The position numbers were made by a program, and so were the translations under genes. The notes beneath the pieces are model-generated. The model worked only from the letters and a program-made list of their open reading frames with translations. It made no database searches and was not told where the DNA came from. Source: Leptolinea tardivitalis (GTDB lineage: Bacteria; Chloroflexota; Anaerolineae; Anaerolineales; Anaerolineaceae). From it: a DNA stretch of 64,000 nt. This document shows, piece by piece, positions 45,798 through 55,218 of this stretch. Location of the stretch: contig NZ_BBYA01000011.1 of assembly GCF_001050275.1 (NCBI RefSeq), forward strand, positions 1-64,000. Direction: 5' to 3'. The first letter of the stretch is position 1, and every line of letters begins with the position of its first letter.

Positions 45798-46463
45798 ATG
45801 TCTGCTCCTGTCCAGATTATTCTGGCTTCCAATTCTCCCCGCCGCCGCGAATTGCTGGCGTTAACCGGATGGCGTTTTATTGTCTCTCCGGCAGATATTG
45901 ATGAAACTCCCAATCTGAAAGAACAACCAGAACAATATGTTCGGCGGCTGGCACATGGTAAAGCAACCGCCTGTACTTATAGTATCAAAGGTGTAATTCT
46001 GGCGGCAGATACCATTGTGGTGGATGGAAATCAAATCCTCGGGAAACCCGTTGACAGGGTGGATGCTGAACGAATGCTAAAACAGCTTCGCAATCGCAGC
46101 CATCAGGTCATGACAGCCGTTTCTCTGTTCAACCCGGCGACAGGCAAGATTGCGCAGGAGATTTACATCACTAACGTGCCCATGCGGAATTATTCGGATG
46201 AAGAAATTTCGGCGTATGTGGAGGGCGGCGACCCTCTGGACAAAGCCGGAGCGTATGCCATTCAACACACTGGTTTTCATCCTGTAGAAAACTTCAATGG
46301 ATGTTTTGCCAGCGTTATGGGGCTGCCCCTTTGCCATGTAAAACGTATGGCTGCTTCATTTGGCCTTTATTCGCCGGACGATTTACCAGAGCGTTGCATG
46401 CATTTGAACAATTACGATTGCCCAATTTTTCGTCACATAGAAAGCGGGGCTGTCATTGGATAA
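45798..46463 (+). CDS. maf: Maf-type nucleoside triphosphate pyrophosphatase
   Basis: House-cleaning enzyme that hydrolyses dTTP/UTP and modified nucleotides to monophosphates. 221 residues. The Maf signature IILASNSPRRRELLALTG is at residues 7-24, followed by ADIDET, AADTIVV and a GGDPLDKAGAYAIQ segment of the dTTP/UTPase (YhdE) type. I begin at ATG 45798, the family start, next to a TAAAAT box. The following penicillin-binding protein starts four bases after the stop. Confidence 0.93.
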   Translation: MSAPVQIILASNSPRRRELLALTGWRFIVSPADIDETPNLKEQPEQYVRRLAHGKATACTYSIKGVILAADTIVVDGNQILGKPVDRVDAERMLKQLRNRSHQVMTAVSLFNPATGKIAQEIYITNVPMRNYSDEEISAYVEGGDPLDKAGAYAIQHTGFHPVENFNGCFASVMGLPLCHVKRMAASFGLYSPDDLPERCMHLNNYDCPIFRHIESGAVIG

Positions 46464-46467
46464 CAGA

Positions 46468-48756
46468 ATGCTGACCGCGAAATATACTGCCATCAGAACC
46501 ATCTGGATGATTATCATCTGTGTGATGCTGGTATCTGCCTGCACACCGTCAACTTTTTCAAACCGAAATATCACAACCGTAATCCCCACCCGTAATCCCT
46601 CTGCCAATTCAGCAGATGCACAAACGGCGGTGTTGAAATTCATTGAAGCCTGGAAGAGCGAAAACTACACCATGATGTATGACCTGATTACAACGGTCAG
46701 CCGTGATGCCATTTCACCGGCTGATTTCGAAAAACGGTACAGGGATACGGCACAAAATCTGGGCTATGATGATCTGGATGGCTCGGTTCTTTCGGTCATG
46801 CCTGGTGAACACGTTACGCAGGTCAATACACGGGTTGTCTACCATACGGCGGTTTTTGGGGATATATCGCGCGATATATTAATGAATGTTACAAAAGAAG
46901 ATAATGAATGGCGTATCCAATGGGAAGACGGCCTGATCTTGCCGGAATTGCGTGGCGGAAACTTTCTGACATCAGAATATGCCTCCTCCGGGCGTGGAGA
47001 TATTTATGACCGCAATGGCGCTCCTATCGCCACTCAGATTGATGCTATGGCTGTCGGTCTGAAACCGGCTGAATTATTAAAACCACAGGAAGGGAACCTG
47101 TTGGTTGCCCTTACCAAGCTGACCGGACGGACCAGTGATTCAATATTGAAACAATTAAATAAACACCGCGATGCTGACTATGTCCCCATTAGCGAGGTAT
47201 CCGCGCAGGCTGTTCAGAAGATGTCAGATGAACTGGGGTTACTGCGAGGTCTTGTTCTAACTCCCTATAAAGGGCGGTTCTATTTTCAAGAAGGTGTTGC
47301 ACCCCAAGCTGTTGGTTATTTATTAAAAATCTCGCCCGAACAATTGGAAGAATACCGCCGGAAGGGTTACTCTGGTGAAGAGACTGTCGGAGTTTCAGGA
47401 CTGGAAGCATGGGCAGAAAATCGTCTGGCCGGTATTCGCGGCGGTTCTGTGTATGTACGCGATGCCAAGGGCAACATATTGACCCGCCTGGCAAATGCCA
47501 ATTCAAAAGCCCCCGAATATTTGTACACTACGCTTGATCGCGACCTGCAGCTCCAGGCTCAACGGGCCATAGAAGGATACCGGGGCGCCATCGTTGTGAT
47601 GGAGCGGGATACCGGGAATATTCTGGCCATGGTTTCGGCACCATCCTATGATGCCAATCTATTTGAAACCAATAATTTCAATTCAGGGTATCTTCTTAAT
47701 GAAGCCATAAATGATCCTGACAGGCGGCTTTTGAATAGGGTAACGCAGGGCGCCTATCCGATGGGATCAATTTTTAAAATTGTGACCATGACGGCGGCAT
47801 TAGAAAGCGGTTACTACCGGTCCAACACCACTTACGATTGCGGATATCGTTTTACTGAGTTGGCGGGAACCACTCTGTATGATTGGACATATACCTATCA
47901 GAAAAGCCCCAGTGGAAAAATTGACCTGATTGGAGGCCTTGTCCGATCGTGTAATCCGTATTTCTGGCATATTGGTCTGGACCTGTTCCAAAAAGGGGAA
48001 GCCAATGATATGGTGAACCATGCGGTGAAATATGGATTGGGGAAACCAACCGGAATCAAAGAGCTGGAAGAAGTTTCCGGCCAGGTACTGGACCCGCATA
48101 ATGAAGGCGATGCTGTCCAACTGGCTATTGGACAGGGTTCCATGCTGGCTACACCACTACAGGTGGCAGTAATGATATCAGCCATAGGCAACGGGGGTTC
48201 GCTTTACCGGCCGCAGATTGTTTCTAAATTTACATCGGCAGATGGATCAATAACCTATTCCACCTCACCCGAAGTGGTAAGCCATTTAGATGAAAGACCG
48301 CAGATCATGGACGTGATCCGTAATGCCATGCGGCGTGTGGTTACAGATGAACACGGCACAGCCCAGGCGGCTCTCGCTGGAATCCAGATACCAATTTATG
48401 GAAAGACGGGTACGGCTTCAACAGCACAGGAAGAGCCACACTCCTGGTTTGCCGGTTATACCGATGCGGCAAAAGAGACGAAGAAACCTGATATTACCGT
48501 TGTGGTTTTAGCGGAGAATGGCGGTGAAGGTTCTATGGTGGCGGCGCCGATCTTCCGCCGGATCATAGAGATTTATTACAACGGCCGCCCATCCAAATTG
48601 TTCCCCTGGGAATCGTCGTTGTATGTGGCACGTGAACCAACACCTACGGCAGTCCCGACAGGTGAAATCACCGAAACTCCCGGTAACTTAACGGAAGATA
48701 AACCCACTCCTGTTGCCCCTTCCCCTATATTGGCCACGGCTACTCCTGAATCATAA
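46468..48756 (+). CDS. Penicillin-binding protein (transpeptidase) lipoprotein with MecA-type N-terminal domain
   Basis: Class B penicillin-binding protein that cross-links peptidoglycan outside the membrane. 762 residues from ATG 46468 (TTG 46456 also possible). The N-terminus has a membrane segment ending in a lipobox-like VSAC. An NTF2-like/MecA N-terminal domain (about 50-160) and a dimerisation domain (GRGDIYDRNGAPIA) follow. The catalytic motifs are SIFK (Ser434), SCN (near residue 494) and KTGTAS (near 645). A Thr/Pro-rich tail ends the protein. The stop overlaps rsgA by one base. Confidence 0.92.
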   Translation: MLTAKYTAIRTIWMIIICVMLVSACTPSTFSNRNITTVIPTRNPSANSADAQTAVLKFIEAWKSENYTMMYDLITTVSRDAISPADFEKRYRDTAQNLGYDDLDGSVLSVMPGEHVTQVNTRVVYHTAVFGDISRDILMNVTKEDNEWRIQWEDGLILPELRGGNFLTSEYASSGRGDIYDRNGAPIATQIDAMAVGLKPAELLKPQEGNLLVALTKLTGRTSDSILKQLNKHRDADYVPISEVSAQAVQKMSDELGLLRGLVLTPYKGRFYFQEGVAPQAVGYLLKISPEQLEEYRRKGYSGEETVGVSGLEAWAENRLAGIRGGSVYVRDAKGNILTRLANANSKAPEYLYTTLDRDLQLQAQRAIEGYRGAIVVMERDTGNILAMVSAPSYDANLFETNNFNSGYLLNEAINDPDRRLLNRVTQGAYPMGSIFKIVTMTAALESGYYRSNTTYDCGYRFTELAGTTLYDWTYTYQKSPSGKIDLIGGLVRSCNPYFWHIGLDLFQKGEANDMVNHAVKYGLGKPTGIKELEEVSGQVLDPHNEGDAVQLAIGQGSMLATPLQVAVMISAIGNGGSLYRPQIVSKFTSADGSITYSTSPEVVSHLDERPQIMDVIRNAMRRVVTDEHGTAQAALAGIQIPIYGKTGTASTAQEEPHSWFAGYTDAAKETKKPDITVVVLAENGGEGSMVAAPIFRRIIEIYYNGRPSKLFPWESSLYVAREPTPTAVPTGEITETPGNLTEDKPTPVAPSPILATATPES

Positions 48757-49658
48757 TGATTGAAGAAGGTTTGGTTGTACGAACGCAATCAGGGTTTGCC
48801 CGGGTAGATACTCCATCGGGATCATATACCTGCCGATTACGCGGAAAATTGAAACAACACCATAAAATCAGCGATATTCTATCTGTGGGTGACCGGGTAA
48901 AAATTACGGTTATCACAGAAAAAGAAGGTCGGATTGATGATGTCAGTCCGCGAAGTCGCGTGTTATCACGACTGGCCCCGGAAGCAAGGGGGATCCATGA
49001 ACAGGTTCTGGTAGCAAACCCTGACCAGGTGCTATTGGTTTTTGCCTGTGCCAATCCGGCTCCTCACCTGAGAATGATCGATCGTTTTTTGATTGGTCTG
49101 GAAAAACAGGAAATCCCGGCGAGAATTGTTGTCAATAAAATTGATCTTGTGGAACGCAAAGAGATCGAAATGATCTTTCAATTGTATGAATCTCTGGACT
49201 TTCCGGTAGATTATGTATCTGCCGCTACAGGAAACGGGATACCTGAATTACGGAAGCAATTATCCAATAAGCTTTCAGTCATGGCCGGGCCATCTGGAGT
49301 AGGGAAGACCAGTCTGCTGAATGCTTTACAGCCTGGTCTGGGTGGATTGGTAAAAGAAGTCAGTCGGATCACAACAAAAGGTATGCATACCACCCAGGTA
49401 CGCGAGTTATTCCCTCTGGAGAGCGGGGGCTGGCTGGCAGATCTACCGGGAATACGCAGCCTGGGATTATGGGACATCCAGCCAGAAGAATTGGACGGCT
49501 ATTTTCGGGAATTTAAAGGTCTGGTTCAAGATTGCCAGTTCAATGATTGCACCCATCACAATGAACCTGGATGTGCCATTCGAAAAGCAGTTGAAGATGG
49601 ACGTATTCATCCAGGCCGGTATGATTCCTATATCCGACTTCGATTTGGCGAGGAATGA
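48756..49658 (+). CDS. rsgA: Ribosome small subunit GTPase RsgA
   Basis: Circularly permuted GTPase that assists late 30S subunit maturation. 300 residues: N-terminal OB fold (about 1-70), permuted GTPase domain with VNKIDLV (G4), GPSGVGKTSLLNAL (G1) and DLPGIRSLGL (G3), and a C-terminal zinc motif CQFNDCTHHNEPGC. All hallmark elements are present. ATG overlaps the PBP stop, so a maf-PBP-rsgA operon is likely. Confidence 0.96.
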   Translation: MIEEGLVVRTQSGFARVDTPSGSYTCRLRGKLKQHHKISDILSVGDRVKITVITEKEGRIDDVSPRSRVLSRLAPEARGIHEQVLVANPDQVLLVFACANPAPHLRMIDRFLIGLEKQEIPARIVVNKIDLVERKEIEMIFQLYESLDFPVDYVSAATGNGIPELRKQLSNKLSVMAGPSGVGKTSLLNALQPGLGGLVKEVSRITTKGMHTTQVRELFPLESGGWLADLPGIRSLGLWDIQPEELDGYFREFKGLVQDCQFNDCTHHNEPGCAIRKAVEDGRIHPGRYDSYIRLRFGEE

Positions 49659-49760
49659 CAAAGAATTTTAATAATCGGATTGATTTCAATCTGTTCTGAT
49701 TGAATAATTCATCCATTTGGGTGACTTTTTTATTATTTTCGTAAATTGATTTCTGTTCGT

Positions 49761-49789
49761 TTGACACTGTCCCAAAAAAACGATAAAAT
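49761..49789 (+). promoter_or_regulatory. Promoter of the peptide transporter operon
   Basis: TTGACA (49761-49766), 17-base spacer and TAAAAT (49784-49789): the best consensus promoter in the window. Start near 49796, leader about 86 nt, ribosome site GAGG near 49868. Confidence 0.85.
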
Positions 49790-49881
49790 AACTGCACTTA
49801 AACATGCCTCCGGAGATAATCTGGAAGGCTCTGTTTGTTTATGATAATGTTTTCCATCTTCAGAATTGAGGTTGTATTTGC

Positions 49882-50868
49882 ATGACAGAAATCTTAAGTG
49901 TGCAAGGCCTTGAAACGCAATTTCGAACCCGTGAAGGGATAGTACATGCGGTAAACGGCGTTTCGTTCAATCTTGACGAGGGGGAAACTTTAGGAATTGT
50001 TGGTGAAAGCGGTTGTGGGAAAAGCGTATCGGTAATGTCAATGCTGAGGTTGATTCCCTCGCCTCCTGGTCAGGTAGTTGCGGGCAAGGCGTTGTATCAA
50101 GGTAAAGACCTCCTGAAGATGACAGATGATGAAATTCGCCATGTTCGTGGCGCTCAGATCAGCATGGTTTTTCAGGACCCGATGACCTTCTTCAACCCGG
50201 TGTTAACCATTGGGAAACAGGTTTCTGAACCGCTGGAAATTCATAATGGAATGAATAAGAAAATGGCTTATGAACGGGCGGCCAAGGTTCTGGAAATGGT
50301 CGGTATCCCGAAAGCCAAAGAGCGTCTGGAAGATTATCCGCATCAATTTTCCGGTGGTATGCGTCAGCGTGTAATGATTGCCATGGCACTGATTACCAAT
50401 CCACAGCTTCTGATCGCGGATGAACCGACCACGGCTCTTGACGTTACCATTCAAGCGCAGATTGTGGAACTTGTGCAACGGCTGCGCGAAGAACTGGGCA
50501 TGGCCATTATCTGGATTACTCACGATCTGGGTATTATTGCCGGGCTGGCAAAACGGGTTGCCGTGATGTATGGCGGCTGCATCGTAGAGGAAGCGGAAGT
50601 CAAAGAGTTGTATGCCAATCCCATGCATCCGTATACACGCGGTTTGCTGGGCAGCCTGCCGCGCATGGATGAATCTGATCACCGCCGGCTGGTTTCTATC
50701 GACGGTATGCCGCCTATCTTGATGGAAAAGCCGAAATCATGTCCATTCCTGTCCCGGTGTACGTATGCTGTTGACCATTGCAAGACGGAAAACCCTGCAT
50801 TAAAGAGCCTTTCCCCGAACCATAAAGTGGCTTGCTGGGTTGACCCCAACACGGGGAGGGAATTCTAA
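49882..50868 (+). CDS. oppD: Oligo/dipeptide ABC transporter ATP-binding protein (OppD/DppD type)
   Basis: One of two ATPases of a peptide importer. 328 residues. Walker [10 protein letters not shown], signature [15 protein letters not shown], Walker [15 protein letters not shown], switch H in WITHDLG. The C-terminal oligopeptide region has the cysteine cluster [14 protein letters not shown] (about residues 286-299) expected in this family, in related proteins the site of an iron-sulfur cluster. First gene of the operon; overlaps the next by one base. Dipeptide versus oligopeptide specificity is not clear. Confidence 0.94.
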   Translation: MTEILSVQGLETQFRTREGIVHAVNGVSFNLDEGETLGIVGESGCGKSVSVMSMLRLIPSPPGQVVAGKALYQGKDLLKMTDDEIRHVRGAQISMVFQDPMTFFNPVLTIGKQVSEPLEIHNGMNKKMAYERAAKVLEMVGIPKAKERLEDYPHQFSGGMRQRVMIAMALITNPQLLIADEPTTALDVTIQAQIVELVQRLREELGMAIIWITHDLGIIAGLAKRVAVMYGGCIVEEAEVKELYANPMHPYTRGLLGSLPRMDESDHRRLVSIDGMPPILMEKPKSCPFLSRCTYAVDHCKTENPALKSLSPNHKVACWVDPNTGREF

Positions 50869-51851
50869 TGGAAGAACGTAAAGTCCTCTTAAAAGTAGAC
50901 CGACTGGTTAAGTACTTTCCCATCAATCAAGGTTTTATTTTCAAACAACATTCCGGAGACGTGCACGCTGTAGATGATGTCTCCTTCGATATCTATGCCG
51001 GCGAAACACTGGGTCTGGTTGGCGAATCTGGCTGCGGAAAATCCACCACTGGGCGGACAATCCTGCAACTTTATCGGCCAACTTCCGGTCATGTGTATTT
51101 TGAGGGTCAAGACCTCGTTAAAATGAAGGGAGAAACCCTTCGCAAAACTCGCAAAAAAATGCAGATGATCTTCCAGGACCCGTATGCCAGTTTGAATCCC
51201 CGCATGACGGTAGGAGATATCATCTCTGAACCCATGATTGTTCATAACACGTATAAAGGCTCTGCCATGAAAGAACGGGTAGTGCACCTGCTCGAACTGG
51301 TAGGGCTGAATCCGGCCTTCATCAAGCGGTATCCCCATGAATTTTCCGGCGGACAACGTCAACGCATTGGTATTGCCCGTGCTCTGGCATTAGATCCGGA
51401 TCTGATCATTTGTGACGAACCTATTGCCGCATTGGATGTTTCCGTTCAAGCTCAGGTTGTAAACCTTCTGGAAGATTTACAGCGAGATTTGAAATTAACG
51501 TACCTGTTCATTGCGCATGACCTGTCTATGGTGAAACATATCAGCAATCGGGTAGCCGTTATGTACCTTGGTATTATTGCCGAAAAAGCCACCCGTGATG
51601 AACTGTACAGCCATCCATTGCATCCTTATACCAAAGCTCTACTTTCTGCTGTCCCCATTCCTGACCCGGTAGCAGAAGAAAAACGCAAACGTGTAATTCT
51701 GGAAGGCGATGTGCCTTCACCAGTAAATCCGCCCAGCGGGTGCCGGTTCCGTACACGCTGCCCGATCGCGGAGAAAATATGTGAGGAAGCAAGACCTGAA
51801 TTGAGAGAGGTCAACCCCGGGCATTTTGTAGCGTGCCACCTGGTTAAGTAA
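50868..51851 (+). CDS. oppF: Oligo/dipeptide ABC transporter ATP-binding protein (OppF/DppF type)
   Basis: Second ATPase of the peptide importer, 327 residues. Walker [10 protein letters not shown], signature [15 protein letters not shown], Walker [15 protein letters not shown] and switch H in FIAHDLS. The C-terminal cluster reads [14 protein letters not shown]. The N-terminal [14 protein letters not shown] is typical of OppF. It pairs with the preceding gene to form the nucleotide-binding heterodimer. A gap of 82 bases separates it from the binding-protein gene. Confidence 0.94.
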   Translation: MEERKVLLKVDRLVKYFPINQGFIFKQHSGDVHAVDDVSFDIYAGETLGLVGESGCGKSTTGRTILQLYRPTSGHVYFEGQDLVKMKGETLRKTRKKMQMIFQDPYASLNPRMTVGDIISEPMIVHNTYKGSAMKERVVHLLELVGLNPAFIKRYPHEFSGGQRQRIGIARALALDPDLIICDEPIAALDVSVQAQVVNLLEDLQRDLKLTYLFIAHDLSMVKHISNRVAVMYLGIIAEKATRDELYSHPLHPYTKALLSAVPIPDPVAEEKRKRVILEGDVPSPVNPPSGCRFRTRCPIAEKICEEARPELREVNPGHFVACHLVK

Positions 51852-51933
51852 GGAAAGGGAAGTCATCTGTATCAATCCGCAGGTTCTTGTGAAGGTTTTC
51901 CAAAACCCTTATTCTTTTGAGAGGAGAAGCACT

Positions 51934-54003
51934 ATGCGTAACAAGTTGTTTGTATTAATGTCGTTGCTCGTTATGGCCAGTATGCTCCTGACCGCCTGCG
52001 GGCAACAACCAGCGACTCAGGCTGCTCCCACTGCTGCCGCCTCAACCGCTGCATCTGAATCGGCTGCTGAACCCACCAAAGCTCCAGAAGCTGCCGCTCC
52101 GGTTTCCGCTGTTGAATTTAAGAACCCGGACACCATCACCTATATTACCGGTGCCGGTGAACCAGAAACCTTAGATCCTGCCTGGACCTATGAAACCGCT
52201 GGCTCAACCACAGAACTCAATATTTACGAAGGCCTGACCTTCTTCAAACGGGAAAAAACCGATGAGTTCATTCCCGCACTGGCGACCGATTGGAAAACCA
52301 GCGATGATGGCCTGACCTGGACATTCAATATCCGCAAGGGTGTGAAATTCCATGAAGGCGGCACGCTCGAACCTCATGATGTAGCCTATACCGCCCAGCG
52401 TGCTTTCCTGCAGGGTCGTATTGACGGCTGGCAGTGGATCGTCTACGAAGCTTTCTATGGTCCTGATATGGCCATGGCCGGCATCAAAGATTTCGCCGCT
52501 GCTTTCTCTGCCCCGGCTGGAGCCAAAGAACCTCCGAAGTTCGAAACCCTCAAACCCGAGCAGCTTGTTAAAGTCTGCGAAGATGTCAAGACAAAGATCG
52601 TAGCTGATGACGATGCAGGCACTGTAACTTACCACTTCAAACAGCCCGTCCCCTGGATGCTTGCGCTGACCTCTCAGCAGTTCCTTGGCGGCATTCTTGA
52701 TAAAGAATGGATGGCCGAAAATGGTGACTGGGATGGCGATTGCAAGACCTGGACGAAATATGCTGATCCATCTGCTGAAAACACCATTCTCTTCAAGAAA
52801 GCCAATGGTACTGGCCCTTACAAGCTGGATCACTGGACTCCTGGCGAAGAAATTGTTTTAACCGCCAATGAAAACTACTGGCGCACCGAACCCATGTGGG
52901 AAGGCGGCCCCAGTGGTGTGGCCAGCATCAAACGTGTTGTTATCAAGAATGTGGATGAATGGGGTACCCGCCTCTCTATGCTCCAGGCTGGTGATGCGGA
53001 TGAAATTTACACTCCTCCACAATACCGCAAAGAGCTTGAACCGTTTGCCAAACAGACCTGCGGAACCGATGAATCCTCCTGCAAAGATGACAAAGCTGAT
53101 GGCTTCCTCACCTACTTCCGCAAGCTGCCTATGCCTGCCATCACACCTGGTCAGTTTAACTGGCAGATGAATGTTGAAGGCGGCAACCCGTATATCGGTT
53201 CTGGAAAATTGGACGGCAATGGTATTCCGGCCAACTTCTTCAGCGACATCCATATCCGCAAAGCCTTCTCTGCCTGCTTTGACTATGATGCCATGGTCAA
53301 GGATGCCCTCGCCGGTGAAGGTGTTCAGGCCCAGGGACCCATTCCGCAAGGTATGATGGGTTACCTCAAAGATCAGGCGCCTTTGAACAAATTCGATACA
53401 GCCACATGCGAAGCTGAATTTAAGAAAGCTGATCTTGACGGCGATGGAAAAGCTGCCGGTGAAGACGATGACGATATCTGGTCTAAGGGCTTCTACATGC
53501 AGATTGCTTACAATACCGGCAATGATACACGCCGTATGGCAGCAGAAATTTTGAAAGCCGGCATTGAATCTGTTAATCCGAAGTTCACCGTTGCTGTACT
53601 GGCTATGCCGTGGCCTGTCTTGCTTGAGAGCCGCCGCCAGGGTAAACTGCCCATTTATGTGGGCGGTTGGGTAGAAGACTACCATGACCCCCATAACTGG
53701 GTTAATCCCTTCCTGTATTCACAGGGCGCTTACGGTCGTATCGTCAACATGACCGCTGACTACAAGAAGAAATATGACGATATTATTATCTCTGGTGCAA
53801 AAGCCAATGGCGTTGAAGCCCGTACACCCATCTATGAAAGCATCCAGAAAATGGCACAGGAAGATGCTGTGGATATCTGGATGTACCAGCAGATGGAAGG
53901 ATTCCCATTCCAATCCTGGATTAAAGGCTTTTACTTCAATCCTGCGTACGGAAATCCGGAATACGGTTGGATCTACTCTCTGTCGAAAGTAGCCCCGAAA
54001 TAG
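51934..54003 (+). CDS. oppA: Peptide-binding lipoprotein of the ABC transporter (OppA/DppA type, SBP_bac_5)
   Basis: Extracytoplasmic binding protein, 689 residues, longer than the usual 520-600. Lipobox LLTAC (about residues 21-25) is followed by an Ala/Thr-rich tether and the SBP_bac_5 fold (AGEPETLDPAWTYETAGST, WTFNIRKGVKFHEGG, TGPYKL). The excess length is partly an insertion with a cysteine pair (TCGTDESSC). DLDGDGKAAGEDDDD, an EF-hand-like calcium loop, is also present. ATG 51934 has GAGGAGA upstream; a GTG at 51889 would add 15 unlikely residues. A terminator-like hairpin follows. Confidence 0.92.
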   Translation: MRNKLFVLMSLLVMASMLLTACGQQPATQAAPTAAASTAASESAAEPTKAPEAAAPVSAVEFKNPDTITYITGAGEPETLDPAWTYETAGSTTELNIYEGLTFFKREKTDEFIPALATDWKTSDDGLTWTFNIRKGVKFHEGGTLEPHDVAYTAQRAFLQGRIDGWQWIVYEAFYGPDMAMAGIKDFAAAFSAPAGAKEPPKFETLKPEQLVKVCEDVKTKIVADDDAGTVTYHFKQPVPWMLALTSQQFLGGILDKEWMAENGDWDGDCKTWTKYADPSAENTILFKKANGTGPYKLDHWTPGEEIVLTANENYWRTEPMWEGGPSGVASIKRVVIKNVDEWGTRLSMLQAGDADEIYTPPQYRKELEPFAKQTCGTDESSCKDDKADGFLTYFRKLPMPAITPGQFNWQMNVEGGNPYIGSGKLDGNGIPANFFSDIHIRKAFSACFDYDAMVKDALAGEGVQAQGPIPQGMMGYLKDQAPLNKFDTATCEAEFKKADLDGDGKAAGEDDDDIWSKGFYMQIAYNTGNDTRRMAAEILKAGIESVNPKFTVAVLAMPWPVLLESRRQGKLPIYVGGWVEDYHDPHNWVNPFLYSQGAYGRIVNMTADYKKKYDDIIISGAKANGVEARTPIYESIQKMAQEDAVDIWMYQQMEGFPFQSWIKGFYFNPAYGNPEYGWIYSLSKVAPK

Positions 54004-54025
54004 TTCTTTGATATTCTGATTACAT

Positions 54026-54066
54026 TTGGGAGCCGGGGGAAACTCCGGCTCCCAATTGCAGTTTTT
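54026..54066 (+). terminator. Hairpin terminator between oppA and oppB
   Basis: TTGGGAGCCGG (54026-54036) pairs perfectly with its complement (54045-54055), followed by TTGCAGTTTTTC. Because the permeases lie downstream in the same orientation, partial termination here would give more binding protein than permease, a common arrangement for ABC importers. Confidence 0.82.
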
Positions 54067-54117
54067 CGGGCCAGATTTCAAGTCTCACTTGATTATCTGG
54101 CATTTTGGAGGTGTTAT

Positions 54118-55191
54118 TTGTCGTCAATGCTTTCCTTCATTATTCGACGGTTGCTGATTCTGCCGCTGCTTCTTATTGCAGTGACGATTTTGATCTTTTC
54201 CATGCTGTCTATGTTGACACCCTACGAGCGCGTTTCCTTATATGTTAAGGATATTCCCAAACGTCAGGGAGCTATGGAAGGACTGATCAAAAAATATGGC
54301 CTTGATGATCCAGTTCCCGTTCAATACTGGCGCTGGATGGCTGGAACGAAAAATCCTGACACTGGCGAAATTGAAGGCGGCGTTCTTCGCGGCAACCTCG
54401 GCTGGTCAAAAACCGGCAAAGGAACTGTATGGGAAGTCATTGGACGCCGGCTGCCTGCCACGGCAGAACTGGCGCTCTGGACGGCGATTCCCATGATTGG
54501 CATCGGCATTTATCTGGGCGTCGTCTCTGCGGTTAATCATAATAAATTGCTTGACCAGATACTTCGGGTTTTTAGTATCGTCGGCTGGTCAATTCCTGTC
54601 TTTGTTTTTGGTCTTATTGTTCTTCTTTTCTTCTATGCCAAACTCGGGTGGTTCCCACCCGGCCGATTATCTGACTGGGCGTCGCAAGTTGTCCAGTCTT
54701 CCCAGTTTATTCGTTATACCAATATGAATTCTATTGATGCCCTGCTCAACGGACGGCTGGATATTTTCCGTGATGCCGTTCGTCATCTTGTGCTGCCAGT
54801 GATTACACTGGCGTACCTTGACTGGGCATATCTCTTGAGAGTAACCCGCTCCTCCATGCTTGATACGTTGAACCAGGATTATATGACGACAGCTCGTGCA
54901 AAAGGTTTGAGTGAGAATAAAGTCATCCGGCGGCACGCTTTGCCAAATGCCTTAATCCCGGTTGTTACGGTTGGAGCGTTAATGTTGATTGGTTTGTTGA
55001 ATGGTGTGGTTATTACCGAGACAATTTTCAACATTCCCGGTATGGGTTCATTCCTGGCGGAATCGGCCATCTCGTTGGATGTCATTTCGGTATTAGGCAT
55101 TACCATGTTCAATTGCTTGATCCTGCTGGTTGGTAATCTGATTGTCGATATTCTTTACGGTGTTATTGACCCGCGCATCCGCCTGCGGTAA
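54118..55191 (+). CDS. oppB: Peptide ABC transporter permease (OppB/DppB type)
   Basis: Membrane subunit of the peptide importer, 357 residues, about six helices. N-terminal MLSFIIRRLLILPLLLIAVTI and the EAA-like loop YMTTARAKGLSENKVIRRHALPNALIP (split near residue 265) are family hallmarks, as is IFNIPGMGSFLAESA. TTG 54118 is favoured as start because GGAGG lies six bases upstream; ATG 54127 would be too far. The next gene begins 27 bases downstream. Confidence 0.93.
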   Translation: MSSMLSFIIRRLLILPLLLIAVTILIFSMLSMLTPYERVSLYVKDIPKRQGAMEGLIKKYGLDDPVPVQYWRWMAGTKNPDTGEIEGGVLRGNLGWSKTGKGTVWEVIGRRLPATAELALWTAIPMIGIGIYLGVVSAVNHNKLLDQILRVFSIVGWSIPVFVFGLIVLLFFYAKLGWFPPGRLSDWASQVVQSSQFIRYTNMNSIDALLNGRLDIFRDAVRHLVLPVITLAYLDWAYLLRVTRSSMLDTLNQDYMTTARAKGLSENKVIRRHALPNALIPVVTVGALMLIGLLNGVVITETIFNIPGMGSFLAESAISLDVISVLGITMFNCLILLVGNLIVDILYGVIDPRIRLR

Positions 55192-55218
55192 ATTCCCGGC
55201 AATAATAATGAGGTATCC

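Noticed and set aside
52858-53694. 278-codon open frame antisense to the peptide-binding protein gene
   Set aside because: Explained by the codon pattern of the real gene; no start signal and no similarity recognised.
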